A stretch of DNA of 64,000 bases from Acanthococcus lagerstroemiae. Lineage: Eukaryota; Arthropoda; Insecta; Hemiptera; Eriococcidae. Below, piece by piece: positions 24,840-38,100 of the stretch. The stretch lies in NCBI GenBank assembly GCA_031841125.1, contig CM063111.1, forward strand, positions 57,163,535-57,227,534. The letters run 5' to 3'. Both the position numbers and the translations under genes were made by a program. A model generated the notes under the pieces. That model had not been told where the DNA came from, made no database searches, and saw nothing but the letters and a program-made list of their open reading frames with translations. The first letter of the stretch is position 1; each line of letters begins with the position of its first letter.

Positions 24840-25640
24840 CAACACACTAAGTCACTGCCAGCATTCATTCGACTCCTGAACACCCGGTCTGCATGGCATA
24901 ATATGTGCCAGTAGTTGACCTGCGATGGGGGAGGAGGTTCATGGGGATGAAATTACCAAAATAATGATGAAAATTCTTTCACTCGTATAATTTCTCAGTT
25001 ATGTGTGAGGGGCTTCCAGAGGATTTCATGGGCCAGGCTCACCAAGCCCCCTCTTCCTAGATGCGCTTACGCTGTACGCAGTTGCAGTCTCTCCAGCTAA
25101 AGAGGATTCTGTATTTGAAAAGAAAACATAAACGAACCCGTTGATTTTTCCCTACTCTCTCGAAAAAGAATTGGCAATATATAATACAAACATGCATACT
25201 GATGTATCCGTTAACAAATTTGATTTGAATAATGTAAACACAGAACGGCAATAACGAAGTAACGTTGTTTGATTACATTACCGGCGCCAATTTCCTTTTT
25301 ATTTGTACAATTCCCCGCGGAATTTCGCACATTTTAACGTGTAGGATGTGTAACGATGATGGCACACGATGCGAGGACAGATAGAAGCTCACAGTACACT
25401 GCGATGCCGCAGTACGGACAAGAACTGACAAGATGAACCGCATCTGTATTATCTAATATAATATGATGTAAATTTCCGATTCCATGTATATAAATAATGT
25501 ACAGCTGATAAACAATCGTTTAAATTATCATATTTCCGGACGTTTGTTCGGAATCCGACGAGCAGCACGTTTAGTAGGTATTCGTTTGGCTGGGCAGACT
25601 CCGTGTCTTTTGTAGGTAAATATACGAATAGCACTTCGGT
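24840..25640. other. Intergenic; upstream region of the SRPBCC gene
   Basis: No coding signal. AT-rich with poly-A-like stretches; the sequence becomes unique toward the gene. Confidence 0.4.
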
Positions 25641-25663
25641 ATTCATGTTAGCTTTCTAGCTGA

Positions 25664-25738
25664 TAGTGTTATATAGTTCTTCACAGCATATTCCAGCTCG
25701 ATAACTGTTATTCGGTTGTTTTTGTTCACGATTCAAAG
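25664..25738 (+). promoter_or_regulatory. Putative core promoter and non-coding exon 1
   Basis: A TATA-like GTTATATAG lies at about 25667. A candidate initiator sits some 30 bp downstream. The untranslated exon would end at 25738, where ATTCAAAG is followed by the donor GTGAGTAATT. The first coding exon begins directly after an acceptor at 25959. The transcription start itself is inferred. Confidence 0.4.
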
Positions 25739-25959
25739 GTGAGTAATTAGCTCAGTAGAATATGCTATAATGTCTTATAGTATCGTAAATAGAATTTCTC
25801 GAAGAGTTCTTCACCACCATTTTGATATAGGTTACTCGCCATTATCCGATTATTTATAAACGATTAACAGAGGTCCCTTAGGGCGTCTTAAGTCAACCCC
25901 TAACTCACGCGCGACACGAACATCTTATTTACGAAATCGTACCTCTGTTTTCTTTCCAG

Positions 25960-26141
25960 ATGAAGTTCTGGTATCGAAAGAAGACGACCGCCATTTTACT
26001 TGCCATATTCATCGGCTATTTCATGTTCCGGGTTCGTAAATATAATTTGAAATTCGGCGCCACAATTAACAAAGCTAAGCCGGTCGAAGTGTGGGAATTT
26101 GTATCTGATTTCAGTAACATGAAGATACTGAACCCTACTAT
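25960..26141 (+). CDS. SRPBCC gene, coding exon 1
   Basis: Encodes the membrane segment and first SRPBCC helix, ending NMKILNPT plus AT of the next codon. Donor GTAAGT at 26142. Reading through the donor would give a Met and immediate stop, so splicing is needed. Confidence 0.85.
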
Positions 26142-29100
26142 GTAAGTACTAATCACTTAATCACAGTATAAGTCTTCATCTACGCATACTTTTATAGTCA
26201 CATCGTGTCACAAGAATGTGTAGGTACACATTTAATCACAGGCACCACTAGGGAGAGTGGAGCTTAGCCCCAAATCCTCTGAAAGCTTTCACGAAAAACA
26301 TAAAATTATACGAGAGAAAAATTAGCATTAGGTACTTCGATAGGGGGAAGGGTGGAGGTTATAGACAGGTGGAGGTTATGGACAAGCGATAAAACGAACG
26401 TGTGCTGCAAGGCTGGGAGTCTGAAAAACACATTATGATGTAGTAACCGCGCACACCTACATGTGGCTACCAAATGCAAAACAATATCACTAATTCCTAA
26501 AGTATGAAATTTTGTTTTTGTGATTTCGTGTTCGAAAGCTGTTTTTTTCTAGTCATTAATTTTGATCGTGTACGTTACTATTTGTTTCAATTACGATTTT
26601 AATTATTTCATCGGATTCCTCGTGAGTTTCTCTTTCGTTTAAAAACTTGGAAGTCGTTAACCAGGTAAGATTTTGTTTTCAAAATGAGATTGAGCGTGCG
26701 AAACACATAGAGGGATGTTATGGACAACACGTTGGGTGGACCTTCTGGACAATACAAACTTTGTTTAAAATGATAGGTACGTTTTTTGTTTTCTTTTGAA
26801 TGTAGCTTGTAAGATGCCTCGTTTTTACAAACGTAAGGTGAACTCGAAAGCCCGCGAAACTATCGACGAGCAGGTTATGCAAAAAGCCATTAACGAAGAC
26901 TAAAATCCTAATGGTCCGAAACCAAGTCTTAGAAAATTAGCTTACAAGTATGAAACGTTTGGTATCAAGAAATCTACGCTTTATTCAAAACTGCAAGCGT
27001 TGGAGAAGATGAAGAATTCAGGAGAACCGATTGATCCTGATGCACAGAATACTGGAATCGAGCTGAAGTATGGAAGTAAGCATACATCAAAACAAGTGTT
27101 TACCGAAAAAGAAGAAAAGGAGCTCGTTGATTACTGTCTGAAAGCGTGTGCGATAAAACACGGCATCACAATTAGAGCTCTCCGGAAATTAACCCATGAT
27201 TTTGCTATGTTTTTAAAAAAAATAAGTGAGCTGTGCCTGGCGTGAAAAAAAAACCCGCTACATTGGAGTGTTATAAAAGGTTTAGACGACGACACCCTGA
27301 AATCACGCTATGTAAACCCGAAAATACCAGCCAAGCTCGTCTTGATGCAGAGAATGCAGAAAATATAAACGACTTTTTTGACAGATACGTCGCTGTACTC
27401 TCTAAATTTACTTTCAAGCCAAACCAAATCTACAAGTTTGATGAAACGGGGATCCACACCGTTTTGAATTCTCCTAAAGGTTTAGGTCCGACTGGGGCAA
27501 GACAAATTGGACAAGAAATATCAGGCGGAAGAGGGTCGTTGGTCACATTTGGCGTTTTTGTCAATGCTATGGGGCATGCTCTCCCACCAGTGTACGTGTA
27601 TCCACAGTACTGCAGAAACAGTCGAACTGGACCTATTTGCGTTAACCCAAATGGAGAAACTGCGTTGTTGGAGCCCCAGAAAATAGTTTCGGACTTTTTA
27701 CACCGTGGGGATGGATGACGAGCGAGGCTTTTTTGAAAGTTCTGCAGCATTTTCAGCGTTTTACCAACTCGGGTCGCGAAAATCGAACTTTATTGCTCTT
27801 AGATAATCATTGCAGTCGCGTACGACAATGGAATCGAACTTCTGACTTTTCCTCCCCATCTTACCCATCAACTTCAACCCTGTGACGTTGGCTTATACGG
27901 TCCATTCAAGTCAGCTATGAAGTATGCCCTAAAGGATGACACAGATCAGCGAGGTGAAACGATCCAGATCAATAATATTTCCTGCATTTCCAAAGAGCTA
28001 TTTTACCATGTCTTGGTTCCATCTAAAATCATCAGCGCTTTTGCAGCATGCGGTCTCTGGCCGATAAGTAGACTTAAATTTAGTGATATTTTACTACCAG
28101 AAAAGAACAAACAGCCTGCAGCCACCCCCCAAGAAGAGTCACTAAGCGGATCACACGATGGAAACGCGCAGAAGGCAGGCGCCATCCTTCACGAGTCAAG
28201 AGATTGGGTTGCAAATTGACAACACACAGCCCGTTATTGTCACTCAACTAGAGACTAGTGGTCTCAAGTGTATCGATACTATCAATAAAATATCGATATA
28301 AAAATTATCAAAAATATCGATAGGTTTTCTAATGTATCGATATTTTTGATAATGTTGTTATCAGTTTGCTTTAGAAGAAAGAAACGAGAAACGAAAAGGA
28401 CACGAGCACGCGGCACGAGGGAAAAATGAAAAATACTGCGGTTTTCATTGTTTGTTCTTGTATCCTTCTATAATCTATTTATATAATAGAAGATTAGGCG
28501 AACTTAGATTCACAATTTTTAGCTTCCTAACTCATTTTTAAAAATTGTACAGCCTTTTAAAAAATATCAATAATTATCGATATTATCGATATTTTTAAAA
28601 AAATATCGATAAATATCGATATGAAAAATGACCTTCATTTGAGACCACTACTAGAGACTGAAAAAGGACCCAATGATGTACTTACCGTGGATTGATTGCA
28701 ATCTATTCGTCCATTGTTAGTAAAGCGAAACCTCAGGAAGAAGTCCCGCCAATGTGGAAAAAGCGCCCATTTAACCTCCACCCCTGAAGTTCAGAAAGCA
28801 AAGACACGTGAAGAAGAGCGGAAAAGGAAAGAAGAAAAGAAGGAAATAAAAGCAAAAAGGAAGCTGGCCTTTGGAAAAACAGGTGAGTAGAAAAGGAAAA
28901 GGAAAACGCAGAAGTAAACTAATAATATTTTTCTCAGCTGTTTCAGATGAAGACCACGATATACAAAACGCAAATTTTCCCTCTGCGCCAAAGATGAAAC
29001 GTAAGCCTAGGCCTAAACGCGCTGTGAAAAAAATGAGAAAAAGACAAACCCTAAACAGACAAAGTGAGTCGCAGGCTGCTAAGCCCCATTCATTATCAAG

Positions 29101-32100
29101 GCGGTATTAGTTCGCCACTTGATTAGCCTACATTACTTTATTTATTTGTAGGTCGCTGTCATTTTTGCCCCGAAAACCGGTAGAAAATGTTCCTCAAAAA
29201 GAAGACCCGTACTCCGTCTCAACTTCGCGCGAATGTTGGATTTCATGTAATATCTGCGATGGTTGGGCGCACATACTTTGCACTGATTACGATAACATTG
29301 GATTTTACATTTGCGACCTCTGTCGTGACTCTTAAAATAAACGATGATTTTGTTTGATCTCATTAGAAATAATTTAGGAGTGCAAAAGAAGGCGAAAACG
29401 AGACTGTCCATAACCTCCACCTTCACTGTCCAGAACATCCCACCCAGGGAGGAGGTTCTGGACAAAACATTCCATTTTTTGAAAATTAAGTATCTTACTT
29501 TCTAGAATTGTTTAGGTCGATTTCAATACGTCAAAATGTCAGGCACATTCAACTCTAGAGTGTAAATTATTTCCAAACTGCTACAATATTTCAGTAGCTT
29601 GAAATCCAAGAAAGAGTGATTCTTGTCCATAACCTACACCCTTCCCCCTATATTTGTTAACCATCTATGAGCCTTCCACTTCAGGTCAACTATTTGCACT
29701 CACATATTTAATACATACAAGTAAATCGGTAAGGATTTTTGAGATCATTATCAGGCTATCTTCAACTTTCACATTACCTATACTTGTCAATATTAAAACA
29801 AAACTAAAAAAAACACAAAAAAAACAACAAAAAAAACAAAAACAGATTTTTATTGAAAGAAAGCGTACCTTAGCATTAGGTATCAGAATATAGCTGAGAA
29901 CCAAAACAGACTAAGCACTAACTAGTAAGTAACTAACAAGCACCTGGAGAACTGGAGGGTTGCATGCAAGCAATACCCTTAAGGCTACTCAGGCCATAGA
30001 CTAGAGCGGCAAATTTTCCGAAAATGTAGCTCTGCTTAGTAGTTAATAAATGAAAAATAAAATTTTGCATATGCATAAGGTAAAGTCGCCTAATATCGCC
30101 TACTTTTCTTAAATGACTATAAAATTGCACCTATTTGAGCTATCAACCTTAAAAATTTGCTCAAAATGTTCGTACATGCTTCTGCTATAAAAGTATCGCG
30201 CTGAAATGGAGGGGGGGGGAAGATTAGTTGATTTTACATAAATTTTTAAAGCAGAGTAATCAAAATCGTAAAGAAATTTTTTTGGGTCCTAATATCGCCC
30301 ACCAAAATTACCTGTTAAAAGTCCATAAGCCTAGTATCACCTACCTGAAAAATTGAAAAAATTGACATTTTACGTTATTTATAATTAAAATAAAAGAGAT
30401 TTTGACCTTATCCGTTCAAACAATTTGAACAAATGTACTTTTTTTTTGTTTGAGACTTCGCCAAAGGCGGCGTCACAAACCTCATGCGCCCATACAGAAC
30501 ATTTTGAACACGAGTGATAATAGTTTACAATATATGGTTCCTAATATCGCCCACATGTTATCAATATTATAGAGTGGGCGATATTAGGAATTCGCGGGTG
30601 GGCGATATAGGGAAAACGGTACTCACTTCCTTCGACGCTATACTCTACTTAATTCTTTATAAATTCTAGAACTTTTTATATAAAACTATAATTTGAACAT
30701 TTCTTTTCACAACACTATTTGTTTCGCCATCCAGCATGCAGCTTATCAGTCACAAGCGCCATCTAAAGACAACACTAAAAAAGTTTTCAGGTCCTCGATT
30801 CCTTCTCCCAGCTCTCACTCTTCGGTTTTTGGCTTCCGGAACCTAAATTTTCACATGTATTACTGTTTTGCAATACCAAACATGATATTTTTTTCCCCGC
30901 CAGATCGCGCCATTACAGGGCGAAATAAGGTGGTAGGCGATATTAGGAACTGGGCGATATTAGACGACTTTACCTTATAACTTTGACATTTTCATGTCCA
31001 TGCTTTATTAGCACACAGAAAAAATTTCACAAAAAAACGTTACCTTAAAGCGTTACTTTAGCACCCGTAATGCTCCCCTGACATGAATTCAGTGGTTTTA
31101 TGTCTTTGCTTTGGCACATAGAAAAAATTTCAAAGCACGTTACTTTAGCGCCCGTAATGCTCCCTCGACACGATTCAGAGGTGGACATTTCCATTGAAAT
31201 TCATTTTCCTTCCACCCATGGGTTGAGCGTTACTTCTGAGGCGAGAATCGAAATCACGCTCCCCCCCCCCCCCCCCCCCCGACACGAAGCTAGTCCGTAT
31301 GATTTAGCTCTTCATGGTCAGTGTTACTAACCCTCCAACAATTGCCTGAGATCTTCGGCAATTCTAGATTCTTCCGGCATTTTTTCGGCACTCAGGTATT
31401 TTTTATCAATGCAGGCATTTTCTATATCTTACAATTCTGTCTACACTTATCTTTTACATTTCATATTTTTGAATGTTGGCAGTTTTGCTGCGTGCTGAGA
31501 GCTACGAGCTATCATTCTTTCATTCATCAGTTGGCTGCAAGTCTGCTGTCTGTTTTTTTGTTTGTTTTTTTGATAAAACGAAAAATCACAGCTTAGAAAG
31601 TCTAACGAAGTAATCTTTTTAGTTGTTAGTTGGTGTGTCAGCACGGACGTACCGATGGGGGGAGCTCCCCATGTGGAAATTTGTTTACTCAGTAGTTGGA
31701 AAAATTTACAATTTGAGTCTGAATAAAGCTTTTTTTTTGTTGATTTGATACTTGGGAAATTTGAGTTGAGAAGTTGGAAATTTTTTTTTACTTTGATACT
31801 TGAGAATTTTGAGTTGAATCAGTTGGGACTTTCACACTTTCTCCCCTCCTCCCTCCAGGGAAAACTCTTCGGTACGTCCCTGTGTGTCAGTTCTCGTGCT
31901 AGATTCGAAAAATAAATGATTTATTCGAACTGGTGTTCCAAAAATGTTCGGAAATCTTAGGCATTTTTATAATACAATCCCCGGCAACTCTGAAGTTGTG
32001 AGTTGGTAACGCTGTTCTTGGTGACAATTAATCATTAATCAGTTCAGTGGTTGACATTTCCATGGAAATTTATTTTTCTTCTAGTCATAGATATACTTGA

Positions 32101-35100
32101 GCGAAAATCGTTACGCTCCCCCCGACACGTTCGAAATCCGGAATGCCCTCCCCCCATACGAAGCCAGTCCGTATGATTTAGCTCTTCGTGATGACAATTC
32201 AGGGGGAGGAATTATGGATAAAAAGTAAAGAAGCAGGATTAGAGATAAACTGAGAAAAATCTTTCATTTTGGCGAACGACAAAAAAAGACCGGTAAAAAT
32301 TGGATGATATGAAGTGAAATGGAAGGAAGAAGTAGTATATTTGGGACAAATTTTGTCCTTCAGAAACCGGAGGGAAAAAGAATTAAATATCAGGTTTAAA
32401 AAAGGATGGGAAAAGTAGTAGGCACTAAAATCAATTTTTAAAGGAAAGTTTAACAACAATATAAAGACAAAAATATGGGAAAGCTGCACGCGGTCGGTTC
32501 TCTCGTACGGGGCCCAGACCTGGGCCCTAACAAAAGGTGGTACGCAGAAGCTTCAAGAGCTATGGAAAGGAGCACTTTTGGTATTAGAAGGAGAGACAAA
32601 ATTAGCAATCAAATTTTAAGGGAAAAATCTAATATGACAGACATAGGATATTTTGTGAAGAAACTGAAATGGAAGTACGCGGGACATATTTTAAGACAGG
32701 AGGAAGAGAGATGGGAAAGAAAAGTAGAAGTTTGGACGCCGTACGAGAGAAAAAGTTCGCGTGGCAGACCAACGACGAGATGGGGAGACGAATTCGTGAA
32801 GGTAATGGTGACCGGGTGGAGGAGAGTGACCGTCAACCGTCAAAAATGGAGAGTTAGTGGAGAGGCCTACGCCCAAACTTGGGCTTAGTCACGGTATCAG
32901 GGAGGGGGTACTTCTTCTCACCTGATATCAACTTTGACTAAACGGCTGTAAAATAAATAAATAAATAGATGACAATTCAGTTCAGCGGTTGACACTTCCA
33001 TGGAAATTTCTATTAACAAGATGGCTGCAGATTGCAGCAACAGAATCATGTCTTTGATTTGGCACATAGAAACAAAAATTTCAAAAAACGTTACTTATGA
33101 GCGTTACTTATCCTGATCATACCCTAATAAAGAAAATTTCCACGGAAGTTTCTATTGACAATGCGGTTGCAGACTGTTTGAGCGTTATTATTTCCAGCCA
33201 CCCCCCCCCTGACACGAAGCCAGTCCGTATGATATTTTCTTTCAGCCGTGGGTATACTTGAGCGAAAACCGTTATTATATCCACTAAAATGGCGTTTGAC
33301 ATTTCCATGTCTTTGCTTCGACACATACACGAAAATTTTCGAAAAACGTTACTTTGAAGTGTCACGAAGAAATTCCATGGAAATTTTTTTTTCTTCCAAC
33401 CATCTTCAGTATTAAAAATGTCCATGGAAATTTACAGATTAATCATTAGGAAACTGATGATGAGTATCTTCACACGAGACATGAAAATGCTCTTCCGTGT
33501 TTGTAGATCAGTCTGCGACATGAAGAATAAATAAATACATACATAAATAAGTAAATGAATTTGAATTCAAGTTGATTTTGCTCCTTTTAAGGGGAAAATT
33601 CAAATCTTGGGCTCTAATGCGGACTGGATAAAAAATCTGTAGAAAAATACAGAAGACTCCCGATTATCAGCCATTGGTTCACCCGCCTTCTGGACTATCC
33701 GCCTCGAATTTCGTTACGGTTTTGCTCAAGTACATCCAATAGTAAAAGCATATAAGATACTAAAAATTCCGAAAGAACAAATTTCCGAGTCCCATGTTTC
33801 CGAAAGCCAATTATTATTTTTGACATAAGGGCGGCAAACAATTTTTTGGCCGAAGGCAACTAAGCCCCTTAATCCAGCACTGCACGCAAGAAGTCTTAAA
33901 GACAAATTTCTTAATAAATTACAGATTATGCTAACAGATATTATGCCGGTTCTTGGTTAACATAGTCTGTCCCTTCAAAAAATCAACTTCACGATTTCCT
34001 GCATGCAACCCTCCAAATTCAATTCGGGCACAATATGCGAAAACGAAAATTGAGGTATTTGATGAACAGTCTAAGGCAAACAGTCCAAAACGAACAGCTG
34101 AAACTTCATAAACAGTCCAAAATTTTAACACATAGCTCAGAAGTAACAAAATAAACAGACCAAATGAATAAACAATACAAGACTTACAAACAGCTCAAAA
34201 CTGACCAATACTTTAAAAAAAAAAATTATTTAACTCACACCCATTTGAAAATGTACCAACACAATACTAAGAATTCAAAACGTTAACAGTCCTCAACTCT
34301 GATGACAAATGGCACAAAACTGTAAATAGCATAAAAACGTCAATCAGTTCAAAACCGATAAACGACCCAAAACTGACAAAGAGCTCAAGACTAATGGAGA
34401 GCCCAACGTTGATATAAGAAGCTCAAAACTAATCGAAGACTATAGGCAAAATAGAGGAAATTTAGACCTTCAATTCTCTGAAATCCCCCTCCACAAAAAA
34501 AAATAACTGAAAAATTATACGAGCAAAATGATTTTCGGCATCCCTCTTTCCATACTTTAGGACGGCTATTTACACTTATATGTAAACGACCCGAAATTGA
34601 CAAACAACCCAAAAGCGAAAAATGGACAAAACTGACAAACAGAGCCCAGAACAGCCACAAATCACAAAGTTCAGTAGGTATGTACTGAATGTCTGCCCAA
34701 AACTAAGAGAGTCTGGCAGGGACGTACCGAAGAGTTTTCCCTCTGTGTGTGTGTGTGGGGGGGGGGAAGTAAAAATTGTGAAAGTCCCAACTGACTCATC
34801 AGCATTATTCCCAATTATCAAAGCAAAAAAAAAAGTCTTTTGACCTGCTGGATTTTTCCAACTGACTCAACTCAAAATTCCTAAGTATCAAAGCAAAAGA
34901 AGAAAAACCTGTTGACTTGTTGGGTTTTCCCAACTTCTCAACTCAATTCCTAATTATCGAAGCAAAAAAAAAATTCCTTCAACATGTTGCACTTTTTCAA
35001 CTCGCCTGACTGAAATGGTAAATTTTCCCAACTGCTGAGTGGAAAATTTCTACAGGGGGGGAGAGGTATAAGTTGCCCCCCTATTGGTACGTCCCTGCAG

Positions 35101-38100
35101 TTTAGTACTAGCCATCATCAACTATAAACATAAAAACAGGCCAACACTCAACAGTCAACACTGACAACTGTTGTAAGCGACAGTCCCAAAACAAACAACT
35201 CAGTACACTAAATAGCTCAAAGTGACAAATGCGAATACTATCCAACAGTTGACAACCACAGTTGGCACAACATCGATCAATACACGGGTCAAAACTGACA
35301 AACGTTCCGTAAAACTAGCAAACAGCCAAAAGGTAATAAAATTCCCAACCCTGACGAGGGACCAACAGTCCAGAATTATTTCAAATCTTATTAGAACCGA
35401 ATGCATGCTCAAAAGTGAAAACAGTCCAAAACCAATCGACAACTAAGCGTTGGTTATCGGCTGGAAACAAACAACCCAGTACTGGTAGAGTCCGAAACAG
35501 AGGAATAGCCCGAAAGTGACAAATGAGCCAAACTAACCAACAATTCAAAACAGCTACTCGCCCGAAACTAAGAAAAGAGCCGATCATCACACTATTACTG
35601 ATGAGACTGAAATTATTGTTTCATAAATCGGTGTTCTCAAAACGGTTGTTACATAGTTTCTGTTATGTTCCCATTCGTTTCCCAGACAACATGAATTACA
35701 CACCAATGAACAATAAAAATATTAAATTACTCATCACTGAGTCAGAGCCTACTGCTATGGTACAAGTACCTACAAACGTGCCTGCCGTCTAAAAACGATA
35801 TGTCTTTTTCAAATGAAACCAGAAATATCAATCACTCGAACTCATAAAGTGTTGAACTCACTGCTCCACAAGTTTCCTCCTTTCGAAATAAATATATTGA
35901 CTTCAGTAGGTACCTTCTTCAGTTCTAGTTATCACTTACTGAATCAAAAAGAAACATTATCAGGCCGGGAGGGAGGCAAGTGGGTATTTTGTTCTCGGGC
36001 CCGGCAGAGAGGAAAAAATAAGAAATATGATGATGGAGATACAATTTCTATTCAACGGCTCTGAGAAAATTTCTCTCGTTAAAATTTGTTACGAGGGGAG
36101 GGACCTCTTTTATTTCAAGCCCCAGGCCTGGACGAGGCTCTTTACGGGCCTGAACATTATGTAGGATTTGCACCTTAGTACAAAGCTACGTATTCACGAT
36201 TTAGGAGTTTTTCGTCACCTATACATATATTATGTTTTTTATTTATTTATTTGTATTTGAGTCCCCCCCCCCAACAGATGTCCGAGGGTGTCCCATTGAC
36301 AGGGAGGGACAGTAGTTACAATATGTATGTTCCATACTCAGATAGCATTTTAACTGCAGTTTCAGATTTAATACTTCGTACGTAAAAACGTTCTTTAGTT
36401 CCCGTTATTATTTTAATCGTTCAGTCATCCTCCAAAAATGTTTGACAAGAGTTAACGAAAAAACATCAAATACTTTTATTAACTAAACATAGACGAGGAA
36501 CATTTTAGATATTTTATTAATAACAATGCGTGGTGAACACATAAAAAAAAGTAATATTATTTAGTTTATTAACGTGCAAATAAATACTGGATACTGGATT
36601 TCAAATACTAGGAAGCTTATACAGTAGGACACAAAAACAACGAAAGATTCAACACATAATATAATTATTTTCATGGCACTTCCAGCGTGGACTTCACCAT
36701 CGAGGAAGATCACGGTAACTATGGTCACTGGAAGTATCGAGTGTACTACACCGAGTACCTCTCGCAATTACCAATGTTCACCAACTTCGCATGGGCTGAC
36801 TATGATGTGAAAGCTCTGTCTAGAAACACTTACGCCATTTATTCCAGTCACCGGACTTGTTTCTTCACTTCGTTTACTTGCGGTAAGCTCATTCTTCAAC
36901 AAATACAGGCGCTGATAGGTTGGCCATTACAGGTTCCAAGGCAATTAAGGGGGTACCAATCTCAGATGATTGTTGAATTCCATCAGGCGAGCGAGAGACA
37001 TTGTTCAGTATTGATTAGAATGCTCACTCAGCGAACTGGTCAATATTTCGTTCACAGGAATCATCGAGTACACCAATTTTGCTCTTCTTCATACCCAATT
37101 ATTTGAATTTAAGCGTGTTTTTCCAAAGTGGAATCAAATAAGAGAAAATAATTCAAAAACAGAGGCCAATGGAGGTCCTCTAGAATGCTGGGTTAGATCT
37201 GTTGATTAAATCACAGTACAGTTTCAAGAATCTTCACAAAAAATCTTTCACCTCTTCTTTACAATTCTTCTAAAAGAAACCTTAACGTACCTTCAACATG
37301 AACTAAAGATCATATAGTTCTTGTCGATCAATGAATATCTCACAATTTGATTCACAGGAACTGTGGTTAAACAAAAACCTGATATCCAAAACGGTGCCTC
37401 AGCAGTCAGCACAGTGTTCAAACCTTAGTATAGGTAATTTTTCAAATTTCAAAATAAATTAGAAAAAAGGATAAAATAATCCATCATCCCACTACAAAAA
37501 TAAAAAACAATCGCCTCAGCAGTCAGCACAGTGCTCAATTCTTAGTATAAGTAATTTTTCAAATAATTTCGGAATAAATTAGAAAAAAGGATAAAATAAT
37601 CCATCATCCCATTACAAAAATAAAAAAACAACCATTCAACTTGTAGCAACTTTCAGAGAGCCAAATATTTCATGTAAATCAAAATTCTTCTCGTCAATTA
37701 CTCCAAATCATCACACATTCACACACCATTAACCGTAACAGTGCGGCAAAAAGATCAGTCGTTCGAGTGACGAACTTATGCTCGTCAACAATGACTAGAA
37801 TATTTATATACATTGACGTTACTCTTCTGCGAGCACTACGCACATATGTGGCCACGATTAAATCCCACGCCTGATTCTCAATTCGAGTACTCGGTATGTT
37901 GGATTCTATTCACTAAATGTATACTATTTTACGTTCATTCACAGTTCACACGGAATCGGTCTTCTTGGTGGAGCCAGCAGAGACGTCCGGTAGCAAGTAC
38001 ACGGAATCGATCGACTACGAATGCCCGTTCATGTTCTCGTCCTTCTGCGAACGAGAAGTTTTGCATCAGAGAAGAGCAATTCGCGATAAATTACAGAGTA

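Larger units (their letters stand above)
26343..29648 (+). mobile_element. Pogo/Tigger-like DNA transposon, 3.3 kb
   Basis: Inverted ends GGGGGAAGGGTGGAGGTTAT and (inverse) GGGGGAAGGGTGTAGGTTAT are flanked by TA (26341-26342, 29649-29650), the pogo/Tc1 target duplication. Subterminal copies of GAGGTTATGGACA-like sequence recur inside both ends (26371, 26713, 29407, 29450). It carries a broken transposase and a hAT MITE (28256-28650), and sits in intron 1 of the SRPBCC gene. Confidence 0.9.

Noticed and set aside
36687..37106. ORF starting at GTG 36687 read as a stand-alone 139-residue protein
   Set aside because: The first 65 residues are an exon of the SRPBCC gene; the rest reads into the intron past the GTAAGC donor.
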